Shown here piece by piece: positions 1 to 9,137 of a stretch of 64,000 nt of DNA (positions are counted from its first letter, which is position 1; each line of letters opens with the position of its first letter). The notes beneath the pieces are model-generated. The model made no database searches and was not told the DNA's origin. It saw only the letters and a list, made by a program, of their open reading frames with translations. Position numbers and translations under genes: made by a program. Source of the DNA: Calonectria ilicicola (Eukaryota > Ascomycota > Sordariomycetes > Hypocreales > Nectriaceae). The stretch is taken from NCBI GenBank assembly GCA_020809705.1, contig CP085828.1, forward strand, positions 6,138,001-6,202,000, written 5' to 3'.

Positions 1-855
1 TCAATGAAATAGGGATCCTTGAGAGGAGCAGAGTGGATCGGAATGTACCGCTTGCTCTTGTCCTGGGTAGGCAGAGAAAGCTTTGGCAGATACTGCGACT
101 CGATCAACCCCTTGTTTTTGATCTTGACAAAAATATGTTCCGGGTTCATAGCTAAACCGGGTCAGCATTGTTGTCATAATTGACTGCAGAAAACAAGACG
201 CGCGGGGATTGACTCACAGGTGTGAATGACCCCGCTGGTGTGAGCGTAGTCTAGCGACTTGAGCATTTGCTCAACGAACTTGTCCATGAATTCCCGTGGT
301 ATATTTCCACCGGGGAAATTGGTGGGATCAATGGGCAAGGTTTTCCCCATGAGCTCAAAAACAAGACAGACATGGGTCCCGTTGGGCCCCTCGTGCTCAA
401 AGTCATCCAACAGATGGCAGATGTGTTTGTATCCACGGTGACCGGGGTTGTGGCTGCGCAAATGCTTCAAGACTTCTCTCTCGAGGCGTGGGTTGTCGGT
501 GTGATAGCATTCCGCGCTGAGAACCTTGAGCGCGTAATACTTGTCGCGGTTTCGGTCGTTGGACTCTTCCCTGTTGGATCCTTGGGGTCAGCGAAAGGAA
601 TGGGGTTTTGATCAGACACACTTACGAAAAGGAAAGGTCCTTGATAAGCCAAAGAGTGGCATGCTTGCCGTAGCCGATCTTGCTCATGACCTCGTACTTG
701 CCGTTGTAAATGTCACCGACATAGACAGGATGAAAGCCGCCCGACCGGTAGACCCTGCTACCCTCTTCAATGTCGGCAATAGAGTCACTATTGAATAGAA
801 TGTAAAAGGTACGCCCTGAAGAGGCGCCCCCAGGTGTTGGGCGACCTGCTGACAT
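1..855 (-). CDS. SRPK-like serine/threonine protein kinase, N-terminal part, degenerate catalytic loop
   Basis: Partial: runs off the left edge. Three exons can be read, 855-626, 570-218 and 151-1, with GTAAG/GTGAGT donors and CAG/TAG acceptors that keep frame. ATG at 855 opens an N-lobe with a glycine-rich loop IGYGKHATLW (residues 60-69), the ATP lysine in YYALKVL (K92), an alpha-C glutamate in LEREVL and a hinge-like VFELMG. The layout and the HTxxxPxxI catalytic loop are those of the SRPK group that phosphorylates SR splicing factors. The splice at 218/151 gives VIHTSMNPEHIFVK where family members have HTD(L/I)KPxN. The catalytic Asp, Lys and Asn are therefore Ser, Asn and His, so phosphotransfer is doubtful. 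The DFG region lies outside the window. Either a pseudokinase or a misread third exon; the family call is firm. Confidence 0.8.
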
Positions 856-1766
856 TGTCGTTTGAGGTGGTGACTTGTCGCGATGAAGGATGGATGGGGT
901 TTGTCCAAGGGGATGAAGGAAGCAGAATTGAAAGGTGTTCCTGGAGGAAAATTTTTACAAATAAAGGAGAGAGCAAACAGAAAATAACCCGTGCCATTTC
1001 ATGCATGCTCCCGTCGATGTGTTGCACAGGTCACGGGATAGAGAAAAGGTTTGCCGTGCCTTGAGGCCCAACTCACGAAGAAGAGGCGGAATTTGAACAG
1101 TTTTGTACATAAACGAAGGGATGTTTCGTTTTCGGAAGACGCGGATTAAGAAGAATTGATTGTGTTGTGTTTGGAGGATTCTGATTCGACCACTTTGATC
1201 ATCGTGTCGAGGTGACATTGAGTGAGACTCATGGAGAGGTTCGGCCTCAAAAGAGTTTTCCCAAAGTCGAGATGGTCGAAAAGACTCAACTTCAGCTTTG
1301 ATGTGCCTTTTATTTCGCACATCATGTTAGAATTTTTGAGATATAATGCTTTGGGACAGAATGGGGGAGTTAATTGATAGGTTTTAGTTCGTACTGACTA
1401 CAGAAAATGGGGTGGATGAACCGGAGGGCTGTAGATATATCGCATAAATGCACCCTTGTGGAAGAAGCACATTGTTATAAAAAATATTAATGAGGCTGAG
1501 AAGAAAAGCCATTTTATTACACAGATAGGATGGTAAACCCTGCCTTTCCAGCCAGTCACGCCAGTCGCGGCCGCGATAGCTACACACCACCAGATTTCAA
1601 TGCATCAACCAATCCAAGAATCAGGCGACAGGTATGATGAAGACTCAAATAAATTTATTGATGCTAGCTAATTTGGGGAATTAAAAAGAGGCTATCTTTT
1701 TGTAGCTCTCGTAGACAAAGAAAATGGGAATAATATAACATATCCAAATCCAAAATGCATCAGGCT
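856..1766. other. intergenic: kinase promoter and amidohydrolase 3' flank
   Basis: No gene seen. AT-rich spacer between the kinase 5' end and the amidohydrolase stop. A reverse-strand AATAAA-like signal sits near 1657-1662, about 105 bp past the amidohydrolase stop. Short open frames in it lack start context and family resemblance. Confidence 0.6.
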
Positions 1767-4619
1767 TTAAGCAAACACAGCAACCTTGTCCTTGCCAGAC
1801 CCCACGGCCTTGATTCGGTATCCAATTTCCAATGGGCTTCCTTCGGTCACAATGAAATGGCTACTATCCTCTGCCTCGCCGTATCGGGATCCAAGGATGT
1901 GGTAAATGTTGGTGCTGACAAGCGCCAGAGCGTCCTTCTCGCCAATTCGGCCACCACCGTTCTTGCGGACAGTGCCAGCGGCGAATCCGAGGTCCCGGAG
2001 CTCCCAGTCCTCCTTGAGACCAATAGCGGTGACGACGCCTGCGCCAATAAGCAAGTCGATGGTGGTGCCATTGGTCAGCGGCGCGCCGGTCAGAACTCGG
2101 CGAGTGTCCCAGTCGTCGCCGATGGACTGGAGAGGTGTGAGGATGACACCCACAGATGCAGCGGCAAGCTCATCAGCAAGAAGATAGGCCTCTGCACCTC
2201 CGATGATGGCCACCTTGATTCTAGCAGCCTGACGGCCAGCGACCTGAGAGGATGCCAATACGCTTTCGACCTCAGACTTGATCTTCAAAGCAGTGGCAAT
2301 TCCGTCAGCACTGTTGATGGTGAGGGCAAGTACCAACTCTCCGTTCAACACCTTCTTCAAGTAGGCTTCCTCGGAGTAAGGATTTGTGACAGGCTCTTTG
2401 GGGGCGGCAGCAGCAATGAGCTTTGAGCGGAGGGCACCGAACGCAGCGGAATAGCTGGTATCTCCCCTCACATGGACATCAAGCGTATAGTGCACGGCCA
2501 GATCCGAAGCGAAAACGGCGCCCTTTTCGAGGCTGTTCGATGCCGATGTGACAAAACCCACGCTAGTACCATGGTGGGTTGCTCCCCCAGAGTAAGTTGG
2601 TGCCGACACGGCTCGAGTCACACCATATTTCGATGCAACATGGAGTTTCTTAGTGTCAAGCATCAAACCATCAACAGCTCGGGAAAAGGTCTTGCTGTTA
2701 GCGCCATTGTCGGTCGAAGATTCCGCATCAATGGCGTTCAATCCGAGCGTGCCAGCGACGCCAGTGAAAGCGTTAATAAGGTAGCCGTTTTTCAGATCAA
2801 CCTTCTTCGCATTGGATGAGGCCGCCTTAAACTCTGCCTCGCAAGTTCCAACGCAGGTGACCTTGCCCTTGGACAGAACTACATTGAAGGACTTGGCTTG
2901 AGACTCAAACTTATCTTGGCCAGAGAGGAAAACCTTGGTCACTCCGGTGAAGTAAGCATCTCCGACCATGACAGGTTCCTTTGCATCCTCGGCAAGCGAC
3001 TTATCAGGTGTGATGGGGGTTTCATTGGGCTTGGACAACACAACAGGCTCCTCAAACTGGGGAGTGCCGTCAATCCAAACCTGAATGGGGGCAGCTCCAA
3101 CACTGAGAGGATCACTGTCCCACACGACAACATCCGCATCAAATCCAGGCTTGATCTTGCCTAGCCTGTCTCCAAATCCCAGAAGCTCGGCAGATGCGGA
3201 GGTAACACCAGAAAGAGCAGCGTGGTAGGGCAGACCGTAGTGATAGGCCTTGGCTGCCTCGAATAGCACGTGCTGAGCATTGATGACAGGGTTATCGCTC
3301 ACATAGACGGTCGTGAGGTTGTTCTCATGGAGGATCTTGCCGGCATACTCGGAACCAATGTAAGCCTCTGTCTTGTACCACATATTATCGGCAAAGAGAG
3401 CAGAAGCGGGCGCGCGACCACCCCAAGTTCTCTTGAGAATCTCTGGAACAAGGTATGTCTGGTGAGCGTGGTGGAAAGCTCGAACCGGGAACTTGAACTC
3501 ATTGGTGTGATCAACCATGGCTTCGAGGTCGGGAACGGTATAGCAGTGTACATTGATGTGAACTTTACCACGGAGAGCAGCGCTCAATGTCTCTAGGGAA
3601 ATTGGCTGTGGCAGATACTCATCGAGGGTCTCAACACCAAGAGTCTCGGCCTTGTGACACCAATCATCTTGCTTTTGGATCAACTCGCGAGCCTCCTCAA
3701 AAGCACGTCGGAAAGCGTAGCTCTCGCCCATACGACTGAAGGGGAGCTTGCCAACACCTCCATGCACACGCTTGGCATTCTCACCACATGCCATCTTCAT
3801 GTACCTCCAGTTGTGATCGGGGTCGGCGAGCAGATCATTGGCACTGATCTCCTTTCGACCGTCGGGCTTGCCAACGGCATGCTTGATCACGTAGGCCTCT
3901 CCACCAATATTGTTGCCAGAGCCGGGGAGTACGAGGGAAGTTGTCACGCCGCCCGATTTGATGATGCGAATTTGCTTATCGAAAGGGTAGAAGGAGTCAA
4001 TTGCGCGGGCCCAAGGTGTGATGTTGTCGGACATTTCATTGCCGTCGGAGTTGCCATCGACGGAGGGCAACGGGTACACTCCGGTATGGCTGTGCATGTC
4101 GATAATACCGGCGGTCAATTGGCGACCTTGGGCATCGTAAATGACGGCGTCGTCGCCTACCGACTCGACGGGGATATTGGCCTCGACCTTCTTGATGAGA
4201 CCATGCTCGAGGAGAACATCTCCCGAAATCCACTGCCAGCCCTTTCCGGCGTGCGCATCCTCCTCGCTGGTGCCCTCAACAGGCTCGCCAACCCAGACTG
4301 TGGCATTCTTGATCAAGGTGGGCTTGCCACCATTGATGTATCGAGCGTTCTTGTCGCGACCCAAGCCGATGGGGTCCTGGGGCTTAGTGTGAAGCTTCTT
4401 GCACGTCGCCAGGTCCTCGTTCAGCTTCGCTATCGACAATTTGGAGGTGGCGGCTGGCCTGAGCTGCCTCCATTGGGAATAGGCAATGAAGGCAAGGCAC
4501 GCCAGGGCAAAGAGCTTAACGTTTCGCGATCGGCGCCGGCCTCGGAAGTGGCTGCTCCGGGAGAATGTGGGAGCCGGCGCGGCGGCGCTGTACGAGGGAA
4601 GCCCGGCCTTTTCGTCCAT
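1767..4619 (-). CDS. membrane-anchored tandem amidohydrolase-family protein (950 aa)
   Basis: A single uninterrupted reading frame from ATG 4619. A basic cytosolic tail (RGRRRSR) precedes one hydrophobic segment at residues about 34-50, which predicts a type II signal-anchored membrane protein. The ectodomain starts like imidazolonepropionase/dihydroorotase-type amidohydrolases. The metal motif is IDMHSHTG (H176, H178), followed by HVHCY-type HINVH (H354/H358), HHAHQ (383-387), SDNP (D442) and the C-terminal signature GKIKPGFDADVVVWD (488-501), so the first half looks catalytically complete. Residues about 555-950 repeat the family's small beta-sandwich and TIM-barrel pattern without the HxH pair, so the second half looks like a degenerate duplicate. 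Substrate unknown; the family hydrolyses C-N bonds in cyclic or peptide amides. It shares a divergent promoter with the GST gene. Confidence 0.88.
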   Translation of the reverse strand: MDEKAGLPSYSAAAPAPTFSRSSHFRGRRRSRNVKLFALACLAFIAYSQWRQLRPAATSKLSIAKLNEDLATCKKLHTKPQDPIGLGRDKNARYINGGKPTLIKNATVWVGEPVEGTSEEDAHAGKGWQWISGDVLLEHGLIKKVEANIPVESVGDDAVIYDAQGRQLTAGIIDMHSHTGVYPLPSVDGNSDGNEMSDNITPWARAIDSFYPFDKQIRIIKSGGVTTSLVLPGSGNNIGGEAYVIKHAVGKPDGRKEISANDLLADPDHNWRYMKMACGENAKRVHGGVGKLPFSRMGESYAFRRAFEEARELIQKQDDWCHKAETLGVETLDEYLPQPISLETLSAALRGKVHINVHCYTVPDLEAMVDHTNEFKFPVRAFHHAHQTYLVPEILKRTWGGRAPASALFADNMWYKTEAYIGSEYAGKILHENNLTTVYVSDNPVINAQHVLFEAAKAYHYGLPYHAALSGVTSASAELLGFGDRLGKIKPGFDADVVVWDSDPLSVGAAPIQVWIDGTPQFEEPVVLSKPNETPITPDKSLAEDAKEPVMVGDAYFTGVTKVFLSGQDKFESQAKSFNVVLSKGKVTCVGTCEAEFKAASSNAKKVDLKNGYLINAFTGVAGTLGLNAIDAESSTDNGANSKTFSRAVDGLMLDTKKLHVASKYGVTRAVSAPTYSGGATHHGTSVGFVTSASNSLEKGAVFASDLAVHYTLDVHVRGDTSYSAAFGALRSKLIAAAAPKEPVTNPYSEEAYLKKVLNGELVLALTINSADGIATALKIKSEVESVLASSQVAGRQAARIKVAIIGGAEAYLLADELAAASVGVILTPLQSIGDDWDTRRVLTGAPLTNGTTIDLLIGAGVVTAIGLKEDWELRDLGFAAGTVRKNGGGRIGEKDALALVSTNIYHILGSRYGEAEDSSHFIVTEGSPLEIGYRIKAVGSGKDKVAVFA

Positions 4620-5583
4620 TGCTGCGAGCAGGACAATGAGACGATGGGAGATGGATGGGAGGAGATGGAGGGTGAGTGAGTCGAGGAGCGGGCGGGGGAA
4701 GGCCGTCCGGGAGGAGAGGCAGAGATAAGAGCTTCCCGCCAGTGTCTCAAAAGCTCAGGTCCCATGACAGTCGAGCGCCATGGCAATCGGGCCCCGCTAT
4801 GGCGACGACCGGCGGCAGGGGCTGGGTGGAGCTGGCGCAGGTTACCCGCCCGACGTGTGGCTCCCTGAGCACAATCAGGGACCGTTTAGTGGTGAGGCGG
4901 CCTATCATGCCCACTGAATGACCCACCATTGCGCCGCTAAGTTCGGAAGCTGGGGACGGACGGCACGCCAGAGCTGCATTGCTGCTGGGTGCTTTGGTGC
5001 CTCGGTCGGAACAGGTTCAAATGATGATGCAATTGTCGAAAATGGCCACGAGAGCTGGTCAAAATCCGAGTTAATTGCAGAGAATGGAATGGTACTTATC
5101 ACAGGTTGACATGCACATTGTTCTCTACCTATCTCGAATGCTCTTGCCGAGGCGTTTCACCAACAACACGCTCATTCCTCGCTGTCTCTGAACCGCGACA
5201 TCACCCACACACCAATCGCTACATTACGCCTCACATCGTCTTCTCAATTCCGCAGCTGAGACGCCATAACACGGTGTTGACCGGTTGTTGCCATAAGAAA
5301 ATCCATTCAGCTTCCACAGCGAATCGAAAGTAAACACAACGCCAGCCCAAGTTGCCTACCAATGGAAGACTCGGGTCTTTCTTGCTAAGATGCGGGGAGC
5401 GTCTGACCCCGCCTCAGCTCACGTCACTTTCAAGCCACGGCCAGGCAATGGGTATCATCTTACTCCTTCAAGCGTCTATATTATATCCTTAAAATTCTGA
5501 AATTTAACTCAGTCTTTCCATCCCATCCATCTCATCTTGTCTCAGAACCTTTTGTTGCTCAAACTTCACTTAGCCCCACCATC
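4620..5583. promoter_or_regulatory. divergent promoter region between amidohydrolase and GST
   Basis: 964 bp without a gene. The left third is G+C- and purine-rich (5' leader side of the amidohydrolase). The right third has a TATATTATAT box at 5477-5486, roughly 100 bp before the GST ATG, and a CRE-like TCACGTCAC near 5420. No other structure recognised. Confidence 0.5.
5477..5486 (+). promoter_or_regulatory. TATA box of the GST gene
   Basis: TATATTATAT lies 98-107 bp upstream of the GST start codon, followed by a pyrimidine-rich leader with CCATCC/TCATC repeats typical of fungal 5' UTRs. Confidence 0.55.
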
Positions 5584-6417
5584 ATGTCTTCTTCCGACGC
5601 TGCCTATGAGCTCATCTACTGGCCATCATTCCCTGGACGAGGTGAACCTGTTCGCCTTTTGTTTGAGGAAGCCGGTGTCCCGTACATCAACCACTCCGAA
5701 AAGGCCAAAGAGGTTGTACCTCAGGTCTTGGGCTACATAGCTGCTGACAATGTCGGCGACGACACCAACCCACCTGTCTTAGCCCCACCGATTCTCAAGC
5801 ATGGTCAACTCGTCATTCACCAACTTCCCAATATCCTTCTATATCTAGCTCCGAAATTGGGCCTTGCCCCGAAGGAAGGCGATGGAATTTACTTCCTCAA
5901 TCAAATTGTGCTCACCCTTTTGGACGGCTTTGTGACTGAGCTGCACGATACCCACCACCCCGTCGCCATAAGCTTGTATTACGAGGACCAGAAGCCTGAG
6001 GCCAAGAAGCGATCCAAGCACTACATTGAAGAACGCATCCCCAAGTATTTGGCTTACGTCCAAAGATTGCTAAACTCCAAGCCGAGCGGCAAGGGTCCTT
6101 GGTTGTATGGCGGTGAGCTCACTTATGCAGATTTAGTTTTATTCCAGGTGAGTCCAAAACCCTGTTCCCCCTATAAGCTATTCATGAAATATTTCTCTAA
6201 CAATCAGAACCAGTGCATCGACGGAACGAAATTTGCCTTCCCTAAATCATTTGAGAAGTTGCAAAAGACTGGCAAGTACGACGACGTATTCAAACTCTAT
6301 GAGGCTGTGAAGGAACGGCCTAATATTGGCAAGTATCTACAGAGTGAACGTCGCCTTGCGTACTCAAATGGGGTTTGGCGCCACTACCCTGAGCTCGAGG
6401 AAGACATCAACTTGTAA
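5584..6417 (+). CDS. glutathione S-transferase (sigma-like), 257 aa after splicing
   Basis: The N-terminal thioredoxin-like domain shows the sigma/alpha-type pattern ELIYWPSFPGRGEPVRLLFEEAGVPY, with a Tyr at about residue 12 able to activate glutathione. An all-helical C-terminal domain follows, with the usual GGELTYADLVLFQ segment. A 60-nt intron (6148-6207, GTGAGT...CAG) is a multiple of three and has no stop, so the unspliced frame also stays open; without splicing, 20 unrelated residues interrupt the helix after LVLFQ. The spliced length of 257 residues suits the family, although the acidic C-terminal tail is longer than usual. Likely role: cytosolic conjugation of electrophiles. ATG 5584 follows a CACCATC context and is the first in the mRNA after the TATA box. 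Confidence 0.9.
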   Translation: MSSSDAAYELIYWPSFPGRGEPVRLLFEEAGVPYINHSEKAKEVVPQVLGYIAADNVGDDTNPPVLAPPILKHGQLVIHQLPNILLYLAPKLGLAPKEGDGIYFLNQIVLTLLDGFVTELHDTHHPVAISLYYEDQKPEAKKRSKHYIEERIPKYLAYVQRLLNSKPSGKGPWLYGGELTYADLVLFQVSPKPCSPYKLFMKYFSNNQNQCIDGTKFAFPKSFEKLQKTGKYDDVFKLYEAVKERPNIGKYLQSERRLAYSNGVWRHYPELEEDINL

Positions 6418-7620
6418 GTGCGAAGGGCTCTCATTGAAACGCAAGGAGAAAAGGAAGAAAAATGAAGAAAGCTCCATTGAAATATTTTGAATGAAGTGTA
6501 AATAAATTCTATGTCATACCAAACTTGAAGTATGGTTTCTTTGGCAAAAGACCGACAAGTGCTATGCATCGAACCACATACTTGCAATTCTGTCCGCAAG
6601 ATTACACCCTTTGATGTCAAAATATTATGTGCATAGGTATATTGAGACACGCATAATCCGAAAGTCAACATCATTAGGTATCTAGCTTCCCGGAGCTCTC
6701 GCCGCTCTCCTCTGCAGGACAACTTTTTGAGTGCCGCTTATTAGGGGACATGTCCGAATGGCTAAGAGTGGGATGGGCTCCATCAACATTAGTCTAAAGG
6801 ATGGGTAGTTGAAATGACGTAACATAAGAATGTAAAACATTATAACCACAGCGAGACAGATGACAGAGAATCCGGTCAAGACACAAGAGCTCAGCACGAT
6901 GAGGTTCTGATCCCAAAACTGAACCCCAGCTCAGAAAACACCAGTACTTTTAACGAATTTCCTTTGTTCAACAGCGCACTACCTGTCTTTCTAGTTTTAC
7001 GAGCCTCATTAATTTGTAGGAAATGGTTGTGTTCTGACCTGATAGTTTAGAATTTCTGTCATGCTATTATTTTTTCTTGAAGGGATCCTAATCAGTGGCG
7101 GACCCACATCGGGTTAAAATAACCCTGAGGGTTATATGACCCTAACCCCAACCCTTGATTATTAGGCATAGTTTATGCCAAGTCTTTTTACTGTGTTCCA
7201 GTAGGCGAATTTAATCATACTACGTTTTTTATTCTATAAATATTATCCCTAAGAATAAATAGATGAGTTGATTGTCTCTTGGTCAGGCGAATCATGGCCA
7301 AACGTAATTGTTAAATATGTGAGACGAACCAGGACAAAATAATCCTTCTGTGGAAGTATGGCTCAGAGAGCACATAAAGGTAGAAATATTTAGGTAACGA
7401 TTTTCTTTTATATTTTTCTCTATGTAACTCCAATATCACATCTATTGCCCAATCAAACCCTGAAAGAATAGCCATGTCAACCCAAAACCACCTCCCAATC
7501 CTACCAAAACCTTTTATACTCTATCATTATTTTTATTACTGGTTTTTTCCCGTCTCGACAACACCATGCAAAACCTTTCGAACATTATTCCCATTGCCGC
7601 TTGCAAAACCGCCTCTTAGT
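6418..7620. other. convergent intergenic spacer with transposon-end-like sequence
   Basis: No gene seen. It separates the GST and MFS 3' ends. A CAGTGGCGGACCC end resembling hAT-type terminal repeats is at 7093, followed by a perfect hairpin (7119-7135) and a CCCTAACCCC tract near 7142. From 7150 to 7470 it is strongly AT-rich. Confidence 0.5.
7093..7150 (+). repeat. hAT-like terminal end plus palindrome (possible relic)
   Basis: CAGTGGCGGACCC at 7093-7105 matches the usual style of hAT-superfamily termini (CAGnGGCGGA...). Fourteen bases on, ATAACCCT-G-AGGGTTAT forms a perfect 8-bp-stem hairpin (7119-7135), then a CCCTAA-type tract. I could not find a matching opposite terminus (GTCCGCCACTG) within the window, so at best this is a solo or truncated end. 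Confidence 0.3.
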
Positions 7621-9137
7621 TTATGGTGTCCAACCAAACTTCTTGAAAAGAAATGGAACTCCTCCAAGCACAGCCGTAGCGCCAGTGAATGCAATGATGA
7701 CCGAGTATTCGCCAGCAATTCCAGGTCCGCTCGAGGGGGATGCTTTCAGGAGCAGCTCGCTCAAAGGTCCTGAGATGATGTTTGCAACACCTCGCCCAGC
7801 AGTGAGAAGACCCAAAATCATGCCGGGATCGTAATTCGGGGTCTTGCCCTCGGAGTCTTTGCCCGAGGGGAAAGAAACCACCTGGCGCATGATGCCGGGC
7901 CAAGTCGAAACGTAGGAGCTCGCGAAAAAGCCATAAATGGCACAGAAAACATAAAGCACAGCCAAGTTGGAAGCAAAGCCCCAAACAAGGAATACGCCCA
8001 CAACGGCTCCGACGGTAGTGATGATGATGCATGTGGTGACATGCCACTTGTCAGTCAATATACCCACAACAACCATTCCTACTGCAGATGTAATATTAAT
8101 GATGATAATGGTGAGGGCTGACATAAAGGACCCTGCGCCCAGGACAGAACGAGCGTAGGTGGGGAGGTAAATAGCTGGGAGGAAAAAGCCTAAAGACTCG
8201 ATAATGCTGGCTGTTTGGTAGAGCACAAAGGTGCGGTCGAAGATGAAGCCAAAGTTGTAGGACTTAAGCGGGGGTGCTTCACTCGCGGGAAGTCTGGGTT
8301 TGATAAAGTAAACCAGAGGCATAGTGAGGGCAAAGAATGTCACAGCCCAGATTTGGAGAGCGAGCGCAAACCCGTAGTTCCTGAGAAGCGCATCCAGCAT
8401 CAGTGGGATCAAGAAGCCTCCAATACCGGTTCCCGACCACATGATGCCGAAGGCCAGCCCTCGACGCTGAACGAACCACTCCTCCACGTAGAGCATGCAG
8501 GGGCAATAGCAAATGGACCCAGCAATGCCATACAAGACACCCTGAGTCAACATAAGATGAGTCGATGTCTTTGAGAAGGAGCAGAGAACAAGAGAAACAC
8601 AAGTGAGGAGAATGCCGAAGGTTGGTGCCCATCGACACATGCGAGGGTACATGCGCTGCACTGCTGTGACAAAAGGGAAGGTCAAGTACATCAAGCCCTA
8701 AGGACCAGTTAGTCGAGTTACGCATTTTCTTTTTAATAGGGGCGTGTTTACCAAGGCGCAAGTTCCGATTGAGGCCGTGTTGGTGTATTTAGAAAACGGT
8801 TCATTGGTCCTGTAGTAGTCCTGGAATACTCCAAAAGCAAAGGGGAAGCCTATGGATCGCATAGTTAGTTTAAGAACCAATATGTAGGACCGCGAAAAAT
8901 CCTACCCCAGGCGAGGCCTTCCAAAACGAAGCAGGCAAGGAGGAAAAGCCAGGCATGTTTGCCTTTGTCGGCTGGAGGTAACGAGAGCTCTGGTTGCTGT
9001 CTCTCCATGGGGTCCTCGAGGACGCCGGACGAAGGTGTCGGAAGCGCCGTCTCTGAGACAGAGGGCCCCTTCTTCTCTGCGAGAGAGGTTGGACCATGTC
9101 CAAGTTCGATGTGCGAAGGTGTCATTTTAACACTCAT
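7621..9137 (-). CDS. MFS transporter, monocarboxylate-permease type (468 aa)
   Basis: Three exons, 9137-8906, 8849-8752 and 8697-7621, joined by 56- and 54-nt introns (GTAGGA/TAG and GTAAAC/TAG) that restore one continuous frame. A 60-residue hydrophilic, Pro/Ser/Glu-rich N-terminus precedes TM1 (HAWLFLLACFVLEGLAWGFPFAFGVFQDYY). About twelve hydrophobic segments follow in the 6+6 MFS pattern with a long central loop near the middle. The FGVFQDYY after TM1 and GTGIGGFL in TM5 are typical of fungal MCT/riboflavin-carrier-like permeases (MCH family). Predicted plasma-membrane transporter for a small carboxylate or related metabolite; the substrate cannot be read from sequence. The C-terminus is short (FKKFGWTP), without a sorting motif that I recognise. 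Confidence 0.88.

Noticed and set aside
1755..2426. Long open frame on the plus strand (223 codons)
   Set aside because: It is antisense to the amidohydrolase exon, whose protein is clearly a known family; GC-rich codons keep the opposite strand open.
3654..4679. 341-codon plus-strand frame
   Set aside because: Antisense to the amidohydrolase N-terminal half; composition is a mirror of the real gene and no domain is visible.
7140..7150. Interstitial telomere
   Set aside because: Only about one and a half CCCTAA units, not an array.
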